Of a stretch of 64,000 nucleotides of DNA, positions 45,436 through 54,272 are shown piece after piece. Below the pieces are notes generated by a model, which was not told the origin of the DNA, did no database searches, and worked only from the letters and a program-made list of their open reading frames with translations. Source of the DNA: Xanthomonas hortorum pv. pelargonii (lineage in GTDB: Bacteria > Pseudomonadota > Gammaproteobacteria > Xanthomonadales > Xanthomonadaceae). The stretch is from positions 1,302,001 to 1,366,000 of the forward strand of contig NZ_CP098604.1 in assembly GCF_024499015.1 (NCBI RefSeq), given 5' to 3'. The stretch's first letter is position 1. The number at the start of each line of letters is the position of its first letter. A program made the translations under genes and the position numbers.

Positions 45436-46353
45436 ATGGCCAGCGTCACTTCCGCCGCGCGTGCGCAGACCCCGCGCGATGCGGTTTCCACAGTGCAAGC
45501 TTCCGGCGTGCAGATCGTGCCGTTCGATGCCCCGCTGGGCGCCGAAGTGATCGGCCTGGATCTGTCGCAGCCGCTGGATGCGGACACCTTTGCGCGTATC
45601 CATCAAGCGCATCTGGATCACCACGTGCTGGTGTTCCGCGACCAACGCATCACCCCGGCGCAGCAGGTCGATTTCAGCCGTCGCTTCGGCCCGCTGCAGA
45701 TCCATGTGCTGCGCAATTTCCAGTTGCGTGGGCATCCGGAAGTGCTGGTGGTGTCCAACATCAAGGAGAACGGCGAACCGATCGGTCTGGGCGATGCCGG
45801 GCATTACTGGCACTCCGACCTGTCGTACAAGGAAACGCCCAGTCTGGGCTCGCTGCTGCACGCGCAAGAGCTGCCTAGCGAGGGCGGCGACACCTTGTTC
45901 GCCAATCAGCATCTGGCCTGGCACACCTTGCCCGATGCGCTCAAGCGCACCGTGCAGGACCTGCGCGCCGAGCACAGCTATCTGGCCAAATACGAAGAGC
46001 TGCGTGCGCGCAATCCGTGGCGTCCGGCGCTGACGGCCGAACAGATCGCCGAAGTGACACCGGTGCAGCATCCGATCGTGCGCACGCATCCGGAGACCGG
46101 CCAGAAAGCGCTGTTTGTCAGCGAACATTTCACGACTCGCATCGTCGGCTTGCCCGACGACGAAAGTGATGCATTGCTGCAGGCCCTGTTCGAACACAGT
46201 ACCCGTGAGGCATTGGTGTATCGGCATCTTTGGCAGCCACACGACATGGTGTTCTGGGACAACCGCTCAGTGATGCATCTGGCCGCCGGCACGCCGGACC
46301 ACCTGCGCCGTCGGCTCAACCGCACCACCATCGAAGGCGATGCGCCGTTCTAG
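45436..46353 (+). CDS. TauD/TfdA-family Fe(II)/2-oxoglutarate dioxygenase
   Basis: A 305-residue dioxygenase. The metal facial triad is visible: His126 and Asp128 in HYWHSDLSY, and His281 in WDNRSVMHLA; the 2-oxoglutarate Arg lies in HLRRRLNRTT. The start is the ATG at 45436, with GAGG about 10 bases upstream. It is followed by a complete sulfonate/taurine-type importer, so it likely oxidises an imported sulfonate (taurine or another) and releases sulfite. The assignment to taurine is not certain; TfdA-like aromatic ether substrates are an alternative. Confidence 0.87.
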   Translation: MASVTSAARAQTPRDAVSTVQASGVQIVPFDAPLGAEVIGLDLSQPLDADTFARIHQAHLDHHVLVFRDQRITPAQQVDFSRRFGPLQIHVLRNFQLRGHPEVLVVSNIKENGEPIGLGDAGHYWHSDLSYKETPSLGSLLHAQELPSEGGDTLFANQHLAWHTLPDALKRTVQDLRAEHSYLAKYEELRARNPWRPALTAEQIAEVTPVQHPIVRTHPETGQKALFVSEHFTTRIVGLPDDESDALLQALFEHSTREALVYRHLWQPHDMVFWDNRSVMHLAAGTPDHLRRRLNRTTIEGDAPF

Positions 46354-46438
46354 AAATCGTGCGCCGCCGCGTGGGTCTTATGGCTCGTAACGCGCTTTGA
46401 AATGCGCCCTTCCCTCCCCCTTTCGACTGGAGCGCCGC

Positions 46439-47488
46439 ATGCGTTTGACCGTCACTTCTCACCACGCAGCCCCGCAGCGCCGTCGTTTCTTCGGGCGTGT
46501 TGCGCTGCTGCTCCTGGCCGCGTTGCCTTTGCTGTTCAGCGCGCATGCGCAGGCAGAAGGAAAACTGCGCGTCGCCAAACAGTTCGGCATCGTCTATCTG
46601 CTGCTGGACGTGGCGCAGGATCAAAAACTCATCGAGCAGCAGGGCAAGGCCGCTGGCGTGGATATCGACGTGCAGTTCCTGCAGTTGTCCGGCGGCGCGG
46701 CGGTCAACGATGCCTTGCTGACCGGTTCGATCGATATCGCCGGTGCCGGCGTCGGGCCGTTGTTCACCATCTGGGACCGCACGCATGGCCGCCAGAACGT
46801 GCGCGGCGTGGCCTCGCTGGGTAACTTTCCGTATTACCTGATCAGCAATAATCCGCGCATCAAGTCCATTGGCGATTTCACCCCGCAGGACCGGATTGCG
46901 GTGCCGGCCACCGGCGTGTCGGTGCAGTCGCGTTTTCTGCAGCACGCTTCGCAGCAACGTTGGGGCGACAAGGGCACCCATCAGCTGGATCCGCTGCAGG
47001 TCGCATTGCCGCATCCGGATGCGGCCGCCGCGATCATCCGTGGCCGCACCGAGATCACCGCCCACTTCGCTAGCCCGCCGTTTCAGGAGCAGGAACTAGC
47101 GCGTAACCCGGCCGCGCATATCGTGACCAGTTCCTACGAGATCGAAGGCGGCCCCTCGTCGGCGACGGTGCTGTATGCCACCGAAAAATTCCGCCGCGAC
47201 AATCCCAAGACCTATCGCGCCTTCGTCGCTGCGCTGGATCAGGCGGCACGTTTTGTCACCGCGCATCCGGAACAGGCGGCGGATATCTTTCTGCGCCGCA
47301 ATGGCTCGAGCATCGACCGCGCGCTGGTGCTGCAGATCCTCAAGGACCCGAAAGTGCAATTCACCGTGGTGCCGCAGAACACGCTGGGGCTGGGCAAGTT
47401 CATGCAGCACAGCGGCGCGATCAAGCAGACGCCGAGCAAGCTGAGCGACTACTTTTTCGACGACCCGCTGATTGCGGGCGGGAGCTGA
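46439..47488 (+). CDS. ABC transporter substrate-binding protein (SsuA/TauA type)
   Basis: A 349-residue periplasmic protein with a long signal (RRRFFGRVALLLLAALPLLFSAHAQA), perhaps Tat-directed by RRRFFG. The mature part reads LRVAKQFGIVYLLLDVAQDQKLIEQQ, FLQLSGGAAVNDALLTGSIDIAGAGVGPLF and DRIAVPATGVSVQSRFLQ, typical of the nitrate/sulfonate/taurine binding group (NMT1/SsuA). Start ATG 46439 follows GGAG by 7 bases. It lies 85 bases after the dioxygenase and 3 before the ATPase gene. Confidence 0.88.
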   Translation: MRLTVTSHHAAPQRRRFFGRVALLLLAALPLLFSAHAQAEGKLRVAKQFGIVYLLLDVAQDQKLIEQQGKAAGVDIDVQFLQLSGGAAVNDALLTGSIDIAGAGVGPLFTIWDRTHGRQNVRGVASLGNFPYYLISNNPRIKSIGDFTPQDRIAVPATGVSVQSRFLQHASQQRWGDKGTHQLDPLQVALPHPDAAAAIIRGRTEITAHFASPPFQEQELARNPAAHIVTSSYEIEGGPSSATVLYATEKFRRDNPKTYRAFVAALDQAARFVTAHPEQAADIFLRRNGSSIDRALVLQILKDPKVQFTVVPQNTLGLGKFMQHSGAIKQTPSKLSDYFFDDPLIAGGS

Positions 47489-47491
47489 GCG

Positions 47492-48331
47492 ATGCCCACG
47501 CCGACGCCCTTGCTGCAGGTCGACCACGTCAGCCTGGAATACGCCTCCGCGCAGCGCGTGGTGCGTGCCACCCACCGCGTGCGTTTCGATGTGCATGAAG
47601 CCGATCGTTTCGTGCTGCTGGGGCCCTCGGGTTGCGGCAAATCCACCTTGCTCAAGGCGGTAGCCGGCTTTGTGACCCCGCGCGAGGGGCAGATCCGTCT
47701 AGATGGCAAAGCAGTAACCGGGCCCGGGCCGGACCGGGTGGTGGTGTTCCAGGAATTCGATCAACTGGCGCCTTGGAAGACCGTGCGCGAGAACGTGGTG
47801 TTCGGCCTGCGCGCGGCACGCAAGCTCTCGCGTGCCGAAGCGCGCGAACGTGCTGACGACAGTCTGGCGCAGGTCGGGCTGAGCGCGTTTGCCGAGGCGT
47901 ATCCGCACACCTTGTCCGGCGGCATGAAGCAACGCGTGGCGATCGCGCGCGCATTGGCGATGCGCCCGCGCGTGTTGCTGATGGACGAGCCCTTCGCTGC
48001 ACTCGATGCATTGACGCGATCGCGCATGCAGGAGCAGGTGCTGGAGCTGTGGGAGCAATCGCGCTTCACCTTGTTGTTCGTCACCCACTCGATTGAAGAA
48101 GCCCTGGTGGTCGGTAACCGGGTGCTGCTGTTGTCGCCGCATCCGGGTCAGGTTCGCGCCGAACTCAACGCACATGCATTTGGCCCGCAGAGTGCCGGCA
48201 GCGTGGCGTTTCAGCAGACCGCGCAGCGGATTCACCGGCTGCTGTTCGACTTGCCCGACGACACCCTAGACGACGACAAGGTGGCACCATTGCGTCGCCC
48301 GGCCGTGCGTCAACGCGAGGCGCTGCCATGA
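47492..48331 (+). CDS. ABC transporter ATPase (TauB/SsuB type)
   Basis: A 279-residue ATPase with Walker A LLGPSGCGKSTLLKAV, Q-loop VVFQEFDQLAPWKT, signature LSGGMKQRVAIARAL, Walker B VLLMDEPFAALD and the H-loop VTHSIEEALVVGNR. It carries a C-terminal extension of about 50 residues rich in Asp and Arg. The stop overlaps the permease start as ATGA. Confidence 0.9.
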   Translation: MPTPTPLLQVDHVSLEYASAQRVVRATHRVRFDVHEADRFVLLGPSGCGKSTLLKAVAGFVTPREGQIRLDGKAVTGPGPDRVVVFQEFDQLAPWKTVRENVVFGLRAARKLSRAEARERADDSLAQVGLSAFAEAYPHTLSGGMKQRVAIARALAMRPRVLLMDEPFAALDALTRSRMQEQVLELWEQSRFTLLFVTHSIEEALVVGNRVLLLSPHPGQVRAELNAHAFGPQSAGSVAFQQTAQRIHRLLFDLPDDTLDDDKVAPLRRPAVRQREALP

Positions 48332-49212
48332 GCCGTAGCGACGCCAGCGCGCTGCCGCCGCTCCCGCCGGTGCGGCCCGAGTACGAACGTGCACTACAAC
48401 CGCTGGATCCCGCATTGATTGCCACCGCCGCGCCGGCGCGCTGGCAGGCGCCGCCGTGGCTGCGCAAGGCGCTGGTGCTGGTGGTGCTGGTCGCCATATG
48501 GGAGATCGCCGCGCGCGTGGTTGGCGACGATCTGATGCTGCCCAGCGCCCTGCAGACCGCACGCGCGTTTTACGATGGACTGCTGTCGGGCGAGTTGCTG
48601 CGCCGTGTGGGCGCCTCGCTGCGCGTGCTGGCGCAGGGCTACGCGCTCGGCGTGGTGCTCGCCTTCGTGCTGACCGCGCTGGCCGCCTCCACACGTTGGG
48701 GCCGCGATGTACTCGGCACCTTGACCGCCATGTTCAACCCGCTACCGGCCATCGCGTTGCTGCCGCTGGCCCTGCTGTGGTTCGGCCTGGGCACCGGCAG
48801 CCTGGTGTTCGTGCTGGTGCATTCGGTGCTGTGGCCGCTGGCGCTGACCACCTATGCAGGCTTCCAGGCAGTACCGGAAACGCTGCGCATGGCCGGGCGC
48901 AATTACGGGCTGCGTGGGCCGCGTTACGTGGCGCAGCTGCTGATCCCGGCCGCGCTGCCGGCGATCCTGTCCGGGCTGAAGATCGGCTGGGCGTTCGCCT
49001 GGCGCACCTTGATCGCCGCCGAGCTGGTGTTCGGGGCCACCTCCGGCCAGGGCGGTCTGGGCTGGTACATCTTCCAGAACCGCAACGAGCTGTATACAGA
49101 TCGGGTGTTCGCCGGCCTGGCGATGGTGATCGTGCTGGGCTTGCTGGTGGAAGGCGTGGTATTCCAGGCGATCGAGCGGCTGACCGTGCGCCGCTGGGGC
49201 ATGCAGCGCTAG
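48328..49212 (+). CDS. ABC transporter permease (TauC/SsuC type)
   Basis: A 294-residue permease with an N-terminal cytoplasmic stretch of about 50 residues (Pro-rich) and about six helices from LRKALVLVVLVAIWEIAARVV. The EAA loop reads MAGRNYGLRGPRYVAQLLIPAALPAILSGLKIGWAF. It completes a second sulfonate-type importer in the window, distinct from ssuABC. Confidence 0.9.
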   Translation: MSRSDASALPPLPPVRPEYERALQPLDPALIATAAPARWQAPPWLRKALVLVVLVAIWEIAARVVGDDLMLPSALQTARAFYDGLLSGELLRRVGASLRVLAQGYALGVVLAFVLTALAASTRWGRDVLGTLTAMFNPLPAIALLPLALLWFGLGTGSLVFVLVHSVLWPLALTTYAGFQAVPETLRMAGRNYGLRGPRYVAQLLIPAALPAILSGLKIGWAFAWRTLIAAELVFGATSGQGGLGWYIFQNRNELYTDRVFAGLAMVIVLGLLVEGVVFQAIERLTVRRWGMQR

Positions 49213-49296
49213 GCGGCACCGGGCTCATCGGCACGGTCGCGTGCGCTTAACAGGGCTGGATTATGCTGCCGGCCCGCTCACACCCCGACCGCCGTC

Positions 49297-49650
49297 ATGC
49301 CCACCGCGCCCTTCGCCGCTTACGTCTACCCGATCCTGCTGTTGCTCGCCAGCAACGTGTTCATGACCTTCGCCTGGTACGGGCATCTGAAGTACAAGAG
49401 CACGCCGTTGATGATCGCGATCCTGGTCAGCTGGGGCATCGCGTTTTTTGAATACTGCCTGCAGGTGCCGGGCAACCGGCTCGGGAGCGCGGTGTATTCG
49501 GCGCCGCAGCTCAAGGGCATGCAGGAGGTGATCACGCTGCTGGTGTTCGCCGGCTTCTCGACGTTCTACCTGGGCCAGTCGTTGAAGTGGAATCACTGGG
49601 CCGCGTTCGGCCTGATTCTGGTGGCCGCGTTCTTGATGTTCAAGGAATAA
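49297..49650 (+). CDS. DMT-superfamily small membrane protein (DUF486)
   Basis: A 117-residue protein with four hydrophobic helices (YVYPILLLLASNVFMTFAWYG, LMIAILVSWGIAFFEYCLQV, EVITLLVFAGFSTFYLGQ, WAAFGLILVAAFLMF). The pattern GHLKYKSTPL and EYCLQVPGNRLGS matches DUF486, a family related to small drug/metabolite transporters. The substrate is unknown. It converges with the DUF6607 gene; a long hairpin lies between. Confidence 0.88.
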   Translation: MPTAPFAAYVYPILLLLASNVFMTFAWYGHLKYKSTPLMIAILVSWGIAFFEYCLQVPGNRLGSAVYSAPQLKGMQEVITLLVFAGFSTFYLGQSLKWNHWAAFGLILVAAFLMFKE

Positions 49651-49661
49651 GGCTAATGCCC

Positions 49662-49732
49662 CGTAGGAGCGCGCTAGCGCGCGATGAGGCGTTACCGATA
49701 AAGCCTCAATCGCGCGCCAGCGCGCTCCTACG
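49662..49732. repeat. Long hairpin between convergent genes
   Basis: A 29-base arm (49662-49690, beginning CGTAGGAGCGCGCTAGCGCG) pairs with 49703-49732 (ending CAGCGCGCTCCTACG), with one mismatch and one bulge, around a 12-base loop. It lies 12 bases after one stop and 13 before the other, so it could terminate both. The GTAGGAGCGCGC type is, as I recall, a common dispersed repeat in Xanthomonas. Confidence 0.85.
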
Positions 49733-49744
49733 ACATCCGGGTGC

Positions 49745-50668
49745 TTAGTTCGCCGGTTCCACCCACTGCGCGAACACCGCATCGAGTTGCGCGTCCTTGA
49801 CCCGCTTGCCCTTCTGCACGGTCTCGGCCTGCTGGAACATCGGCATGATCATCGCCATGCCGTCCGGCTTGGTCTTCAGATGCAGGCCCGGCGGCGTGTC
49901 CAGGAACTTGGCCCAGCGCGTGCGCACCTTGGCCCAATAACCCTGTGTGCCTTTCCAGTACGCATAGGCCGGGGCGAAATCGACCTCGGTGGTCTTGCGG
50001 TAATCGTTGAAGCCGAACTCGCGCGCGATCGCCTCCTGGCTGCCATCGGGCTTGCGCAGCACCTTGGTGTTGAACTGTTCGTGGGTCCAGCCGTTGGGCG
50101 TGAGCGTGTGGCGATTGATCACCGACAGCGCGTTGTAGTCGCTACGCTTGGTGTATTCGCGGCGTGGCAACGGGCGCCAGCTCAGATCGCTGGTCCAGGT
50201 GGGATGACCCTCGGCATAGTCCCAGCGACCGGTGCCGCAATAGCGGGGCGCATCGCTGACTTCATACACGCATTGCGTCCATGCGCCAGACGTGACGGCT
50301 GCCGGCAATGCATGCACCGTCCAGGTCTGCTCGGCAGTGAACTCGAAACGCTGCGGCGCCTCGAAGATCCAGTCCTGCCGCCAGTGCTTGGTCACATGCT
50401 TGCTCTTTTCATCGACCAGCAAGTGTTGCAGTACCACTTTGCGCGGTGAATCTTCGACCACGATGACCACTTCGCTGGCGCCGCTGCGCATGGCCGAGGC
50501 ACGTTCGTAACCGGGCTTGAGCAGCACGGTTTCGTCGAAGGCGAAGTCCACGGCGTATTCGCCCTGCATCGCCAGGATGCTCTGGCGATCGCGCTGGGCG
50601 TCGGCGGCGGCAATCAACGGCAACAGGCTCAGCGTCAGTGCGATACAGCGGGGAAACAGTGGGCTCAT
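49745..50668 (-). CDS. DUF6607-family secreted protein in the heme locus
   Basis: A 307-residue protein with a signal peptide (FPRCIALTLSLLPLIAAADA). The rest is rich in Trp, Tyr and charged residues (KHWRQDWIFEAPQRFEFTAEQTW, YCGTGRWDYAEGHPTWTSDLSWRPLPRREYTKRSDYN, PNGWTHEQFNTKVLR), fitting DUF6607, whose members are often next to heme-receptor genes. It is the last gene of the minus-strand unit hemP-receptor-HemS-like-DUF6607. A role in heme capture or in protecting the periplasm from heme is inferred from position only. Confidence 0.8.
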   Translation of the reverse strand: MSPLFPRCIALTLSLLPLIAAADAQRDRQSILAMQGEYAVDFAFDETVLLKPGYERASAMRSGASEVVIVVEDSPRKVVLQHLLVDEKSKHVTKHWRQDWIFEAPQRFEFTAEQTWTVHALPAAVTSGAWTQCVYEVSDAPRYCGTGRWDYAEGHPTWTSDLSWRPLPRREYTKRSDYNALSVINRHTLTPNGWTHEQFNTKVLRKPDGSQEAIAREFGFNDYRKTTEVDFAPAYAYWKGTQGYWAKVRTRWAKFLDTPPGLHLKTKPDGMAMIMPMFQQAETVQKGKRVKDAQLDAVFAQWVEPAN

Positions 50669-50697
50669 CGGAACTCTCGTTGGTGGTCTCAGGAACG

Positions 50698-51330
50698 TCA
50701 GCGGCGCAAGCGCACCAGCGACGTCGTCATGTCGGATGGATCAGTATTGCTTGATGAGGTGGAGTCAGCGCGCAAGGCGGCTGCGCGCGCGCAGCAGCAA
50801 TCATCCACCGCCACGCGTCCGTCGATGCCCTCCTCGCGTGCCAGGCGTGCGGCCACTTCCGCGCCCAGCGCCGAGACTGTCGCCAGGCTGGCGACAAACG
50901 GTTGCTCGCGACTGGCGGCGGTCTGCAGACGCAGCGCGCTCAATCGCCAGGCCTCACCGCGCATACGGCCGGCCAGACGACGCCATAGCCGCTCGCCGAC
51001 GCCCAGCTCATGGGTTTCCATCGGCAGCGGCGGCAAGCGCGAGACAAGGCGATCCCAGATCAAAAAATCGCTGTCCGGCAACAGACAAATCCGCCAGCAG
51101 CAGTGTCCTTCGGCATCGAAGAACCAGATGCTTTCGCGCACGCCGTCGCTGTCGACCTGCCGGCATGCCGCCGCATCCACCGCGTGCTGCCAGCCATCCA
51201 GCTCGTTGCCCAGCGCGGGCCGATACAGACATAGCACCGTGCCCAGGGCCGCAAGCTGCTGCGGACGCGGCAGCGCGGCGCGGATGGCACGTGCATGCGA
51301 CAACTGCGGCAGTGGGCGGGCGCTGGTCAT
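50698..51330 (-). CDS. HemS/ChuX-like putative heme-handling protein
   Basis: A 210-residue cytoplasmic protein starting 5 bases after the receptor stop, so translation is coupled. The middle segment ESIWFFDAEGHCCWRICLLPDSDFLIWDRLVSRLP resembles the strand pattern of HemS/HmuS-type heme proteins (FFDxxGxxxxKxxL). The N-terminal part has LAALGTVLCLYRPALGNELDG. The end is Cys-rich (DDCCCARAAAL). I cannot name it with confidence. The link to heme rests on the operon and this partial likeness. Confidence 0.6.
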   Translation of the reverse strand: MTSARPLPQLSHARAIRAALPRPQQLAALGTVLCLYRPALGNELDGWQHAVDAAACRQVDSDGVRESIWFFDAEGHCCWRICLLPDSDFLIWDRLVSRLPPLPMETHELGVGERLWRRLAGRMRGEAWRLSALRLQTAASREQPFVASLATVSALGAEVAARLAREEGIDGRVAVDDCCCARAAALRADSTSSSNTDPSDMTTSLVRLRR

Positions 51331-51335
51331 GGCCG

Positions 51336-53567
51336 CTACCAGCTCACGGCCAGGCTGACCGAGGCGGTACGCCCGGCGCCGGTGAAGCGGTCGAGCACCG
51401 TGCTGCTGGCCAGCGTGCCGTTGGGCAGCGCGTTCCAGTCCACATAGCGGCGGTCGGCCAGATTGAAGATGCCGGCGGTGACCTTGGCGCCGGGCGCAAA
51501 TTCCCAATGCCCCATCAGATCCAGCGTGGCGTAGCCGGCCGGCGTGTAATAGCTGTCCAACTGCGGGCGGCGTTTGCGCGCAACGAAGGTGCCGATCAAC
51601 TCTGCGCCCCAGCCATCGCTATCGAAGGCCACCCCGAAGGTGCCGCGCAGCGGGTCGACCGAATTGAGCGGCGTGTCGTCGGTGAGATTGTCGCCTTCCG
51701 AATAGGCGACGGCGCTGTTGAGCGACCAGCCCTGCCAACCCGCCAGCGCGCCCAGATCGACACCGGCACGTGCTTCGGCGCCCTTGATCACCACATCGTC
51801 CACGTTGCGCGACTGGAACAGCATCAGCCCATCGGCGTTGAAACCGGCCGGCGCATACGATTCGATGAAGTTGCGGTAGTCGGTGTAGTACACCGCGACG
51901 CCCAGATACCCGATCGCGTCGTTGAAACGCAGCCCCAATTCGCCACCGCGACTGGTCTCCGATTTCAGGTCCGGATTGGCGATGGCGGTGTAGCGCGCCT
52001 GCAGATTGGTGAAGCCGATATTGACGTCGTTGTACGGCGGGGCGCGGAAGCCGTGCGCGTAATTGGCATACGCCGACCATGCATCCGAGAAACGCCACAC
52101 CGCACCGAACTTGGGCGAGACCTGGGTTTCGTCGATGGTCGCAGCGGCCACGCCGGGATTGTCTTCGCGGAAGATATCGTCCACCTGCGGTGAGAGGCGG
52201 AAATAATCCACGCGCACGCCGGGTGTCAGCGACAGCTTGCCGTCGAACAGGCGGATCTCGTCCTGCGCGTACAACCCGAGCTTGGTGGTTTCGCTGTTGG
52301 GGAAATCGCGCACAGGGAACACGTCCTGGCCGACCCGGTTGGTCACCACGCCATTGGCCAGATTCACCGAATACCCGTCGCGTTTGGCGCGGGTGTCGGT
52401 CCAGGTGCCATCCAGACCGTAAGTGATGTCGTGGCTGAGCGTGCCGGTGTCGATGGACTTGTGCGCGTTGACCAGCAGCCCGTACACGCGCTGATCGAAA
52501 TTGTGTTCGTTGTGGCGGCGCGTGTTGTTGCCACGCAACTCATCGGTACGCTGCAGGCTCTCGCTGTCCTGGCGATACAACTGCCACTGCAGATCGTCGG
52601 CGATCGCCCAATCCAGTGCATCCAGCTCGTGCCGCAGCGAGACGCGCGCACGGGTCTGATGGTCGCGTCCTTCCTGCGACAGAATGCGCAGCGAGGCCAT
52701 CGCGTTGCGCGGGTCGATACCGGTCAAGGCATCGATGCTGCCGTAGTCTTCGTTGCCTTCCACGGTGAGCTTGAAGCGCTGCTGCGCGCTTGGCGCGTAG
52801 ACGAGTTTGGCGAGCACGCTGCGGCCGTCGATGCGCTGCGGATTGGCTGCGGTGCGAGTGAAATCGCGGCTACGGTTGTCGCCCTGGTTCTGCGCTTCCT
52901 GACCCTGGCGGTGACTCACCGCCACCATGCCGCTCCAGCGCTCGCCGCCGAACGCGCCGGTGGCACCGGCGAACAGGCCGTTCCAGTCTCCCTCGTAGCC
53001 GAACTTCAGCCCGACGTAGCTGTGCTTGTCGGCGCTCAGATAATCGGCCGGGTCCTTGGTGACGAAGGCCACCACGCCGCCCAGCGCATCGGAACCGTAC
53101 AAGGAGCTGGCCGGCCCGCGCACCACTTCGACGCGCTTGAGCGTTTCCAGATCGACGAAGTTGCGGTTGGCGTTGAGGTAGCTGCCGAAACTGAAGGTAT
53201 CCGACACTGGCACGTTGTCGACCAGGATCGCCACGCGGTTGCCGTCCAGCCCACGGATGCGGATGCCATTGGCGCCGGTGAACCGGCCGCTGGTACTGGT
53301 CACCGACACGCCGGGCGTGTAACGGAACAGATCCTTGAGCTCGCGCACCAGTTGGTTGTCCAGTTGTTCGCGGTCGATCACATCCACCGTGCTCGGCACA
53401 TCGACCAGGGCGCGCTGGGTGCGCGTGGCAGTGACCTGCAGCCGGTTGAAGTCGTGCACCTCACGCGCGGCATCCCCGCTGCCGTCGAGTTCAGCAGCAT
53501 GGGCACACAACGGAACAGCAGGCAGCGCCAGCGACAGCGCGACCACCAGCGGATGCAGGCGGATCAT
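51336..53567 (-). CDS. TonB-dependent heme/hemoglobin-type receptor
   Basis: A 743-residue outer-membrane receptor with a signal peptide (LHPLVVALSLALPAVPLCAHA). The TonB-box region is around FNRLQVTATRTQ and the plug contains DVPSTVDVIDREQLDN, GANGIRIRGLDGNRVAILVDNVPV and VEVVRGPASSLYGSDALGGVVAF. The barrel ends in the aromatic residue signal SVSLAVSW. The plug style fits the TonB-dependent hemoglobin/transferrin/lactoferrin group. Start ATG 53567 is preferred over the longer reading from 53687. The gene lies downstream of hemP, and Fur-like sites precede hemP. Confidence 0.9.
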   Translation of the reverse strand: MIRLHPLVVALSLALPAVPLCAHAAELDGSGDAAREVHDFNRLQVTATRTQRALVDVPSTVDVIDREQLDNQLVRELKDLFRYTPGVSVTSTSGRFTGANGIRIRGLDGNRVAILVDNVPVSDTFSFGSYLNANRNFVDLETLKRVEVVRGPASSLYGSDALGGVVAFVTKDPADYLSADKHSYVGLKFGYEGDWNGLFAGATGAFGGERWSGMVAVSHRQGQEAQNQGDNRSRDFTRTAANPQRIDGRSVLAKLVYAPSAQQRFKLTVEGNEDYGSIDALTGIDPRNAMASLRILSQEGRDHQTRARVSLRHELDALDWAIADDLQWQLYRQDSESLQRTDELRGNNTRRHNEHNFDQRVYGLLVNAHKSIDTGTLSHDITYGLDGTWTDTRAKRDGYSVNLANGVVTNRVGQDVFPVRDFPNSETTKLGLYAQDEIRLFDGKLSLTPGVRVDYFRLSPQVDDIFREDNPGVAAATIDETQVSPKFGAVWRFSDAWSAYANYAHGFRAPPYNDVNIGFTNLQARYTAIANPDLKSETSRGGELGLRFNDAIGYLGVAVYYTDYRNFIESYAPAGFNADGLMLFQSRNVDDVVIKGAEARAGVDLGALAGWQGWSLNSAVAYSEGDNLTDDTPLNSVDPLRGTFGVAFDSDGWGAELIGTFVARKRRPQLDSYYTPAGYATLDLMGHWEFAPGAKVTAGIFNLADRRYVDWNALPNGTLASSTVLDRFTGAGRTASVSLAVSW

Positions 53568-53841
53568 CGGAAACCTTCGAGAAGAACCCCCGACAGCGCG
53601 CGCTGCGGCAGACGCCGCGAGCGGCAGCCGAGGGTAGAGAATGAAGTGGCGGGCGGCGGCGGCAACGCCCGCGGCAGACAGTTCCAATACCTGCGCGAGC
53701 GGGCATCGGGGGGGTGAAGCGACTTAGAACATCGTGCGCGGCAATCAGGCTGCGGGAGCGAACGAGTCCGGCTGATGCTGGCACCTGCCGATCTCGACCG
53801 ACCGCGCCCGCTTGGCGGTGCGCAGCGGGTTATCGGCGGTG

Positions 53842-54039
53842 TTACTTGGTCAGGATGAGCTTGTCGTTGCTGGTATGGCGCAGGCGATAGATGCGATCGC
53901 CATGCTGGATCAGCACTTCGCGACGGCCCTTGAGCAGCGCCTCGCTGCTGATGACGTCTTCTGCGGGGACAGCGCGCGGGACGGCGCGGTCGCGCAGGTT
54001 GACCGGTTCGGAGCGAAGCAGCACGGGGTGAGCGGTCAT
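53842..54039 (-). CDS. hemP: HemP (hemin uptake protein) family
   Basis: A 65-residue protein ending VLIQHGDRIYRLRHTSNDKLILTK, the HemP signature (GRREVLIQHGDRIYRLR). The start MTAHPVLLRSEPVNL at 54039 has GGAGA 8 bases upstream. HemP is a small iron-regulated protein that in Bradyrhizobium (as HmuP) and Burkholderia is needed to express the heme receptor gene. It is the first gene of the heme unit, followed by a 274-base gap before the receptor; the gap shows no gene. Confidence 0.9.
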   Translation of the reverse strand: MTAHPVLLRSEPVNLRDRAVPRAVPAEDVISSEALLKGRREVLIQHGDRIYRLRHTSNDKLILTK

Positions 54040-54070
54040 GATCTGGATCTCCAGTCGGTTGGCCAGACAA

Positions 54071-54115
54071 ATAATAACCATTCTCATTTAATGATCAAGA
54101 GCCATTCTCATTTGA
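54071..54115 (-). promoter_or_regulatory. Fur-like operator upstream of hemP
   Basis: ATAATAACCATTCTCATTT (54071-54089) matches the Fur box style with AT-rich hexamers, and a second block, GAGCCATTCTCATTTGA (54099-54115), repeats CCATTCTCATTT 24 bases further on. It lies 32 bases upstream of the hemP start. Iron repression of the heme unit is the expected outcome. Confidence 0.8.
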
Positions 54116-54272
54116 ATGCCTGGATCTTTAGATGAATACACCCACTTCGATTGCATTTATCAATCGATATGGGCAGCAGTCGTGGCGCAGCTCCATCGTC
54201 CGTCATGAAAAGCCTGCCTTCTCACATTCCAGCTGGAGACGACCTGGCCCAGCTGGATCAACACCCCACCTT

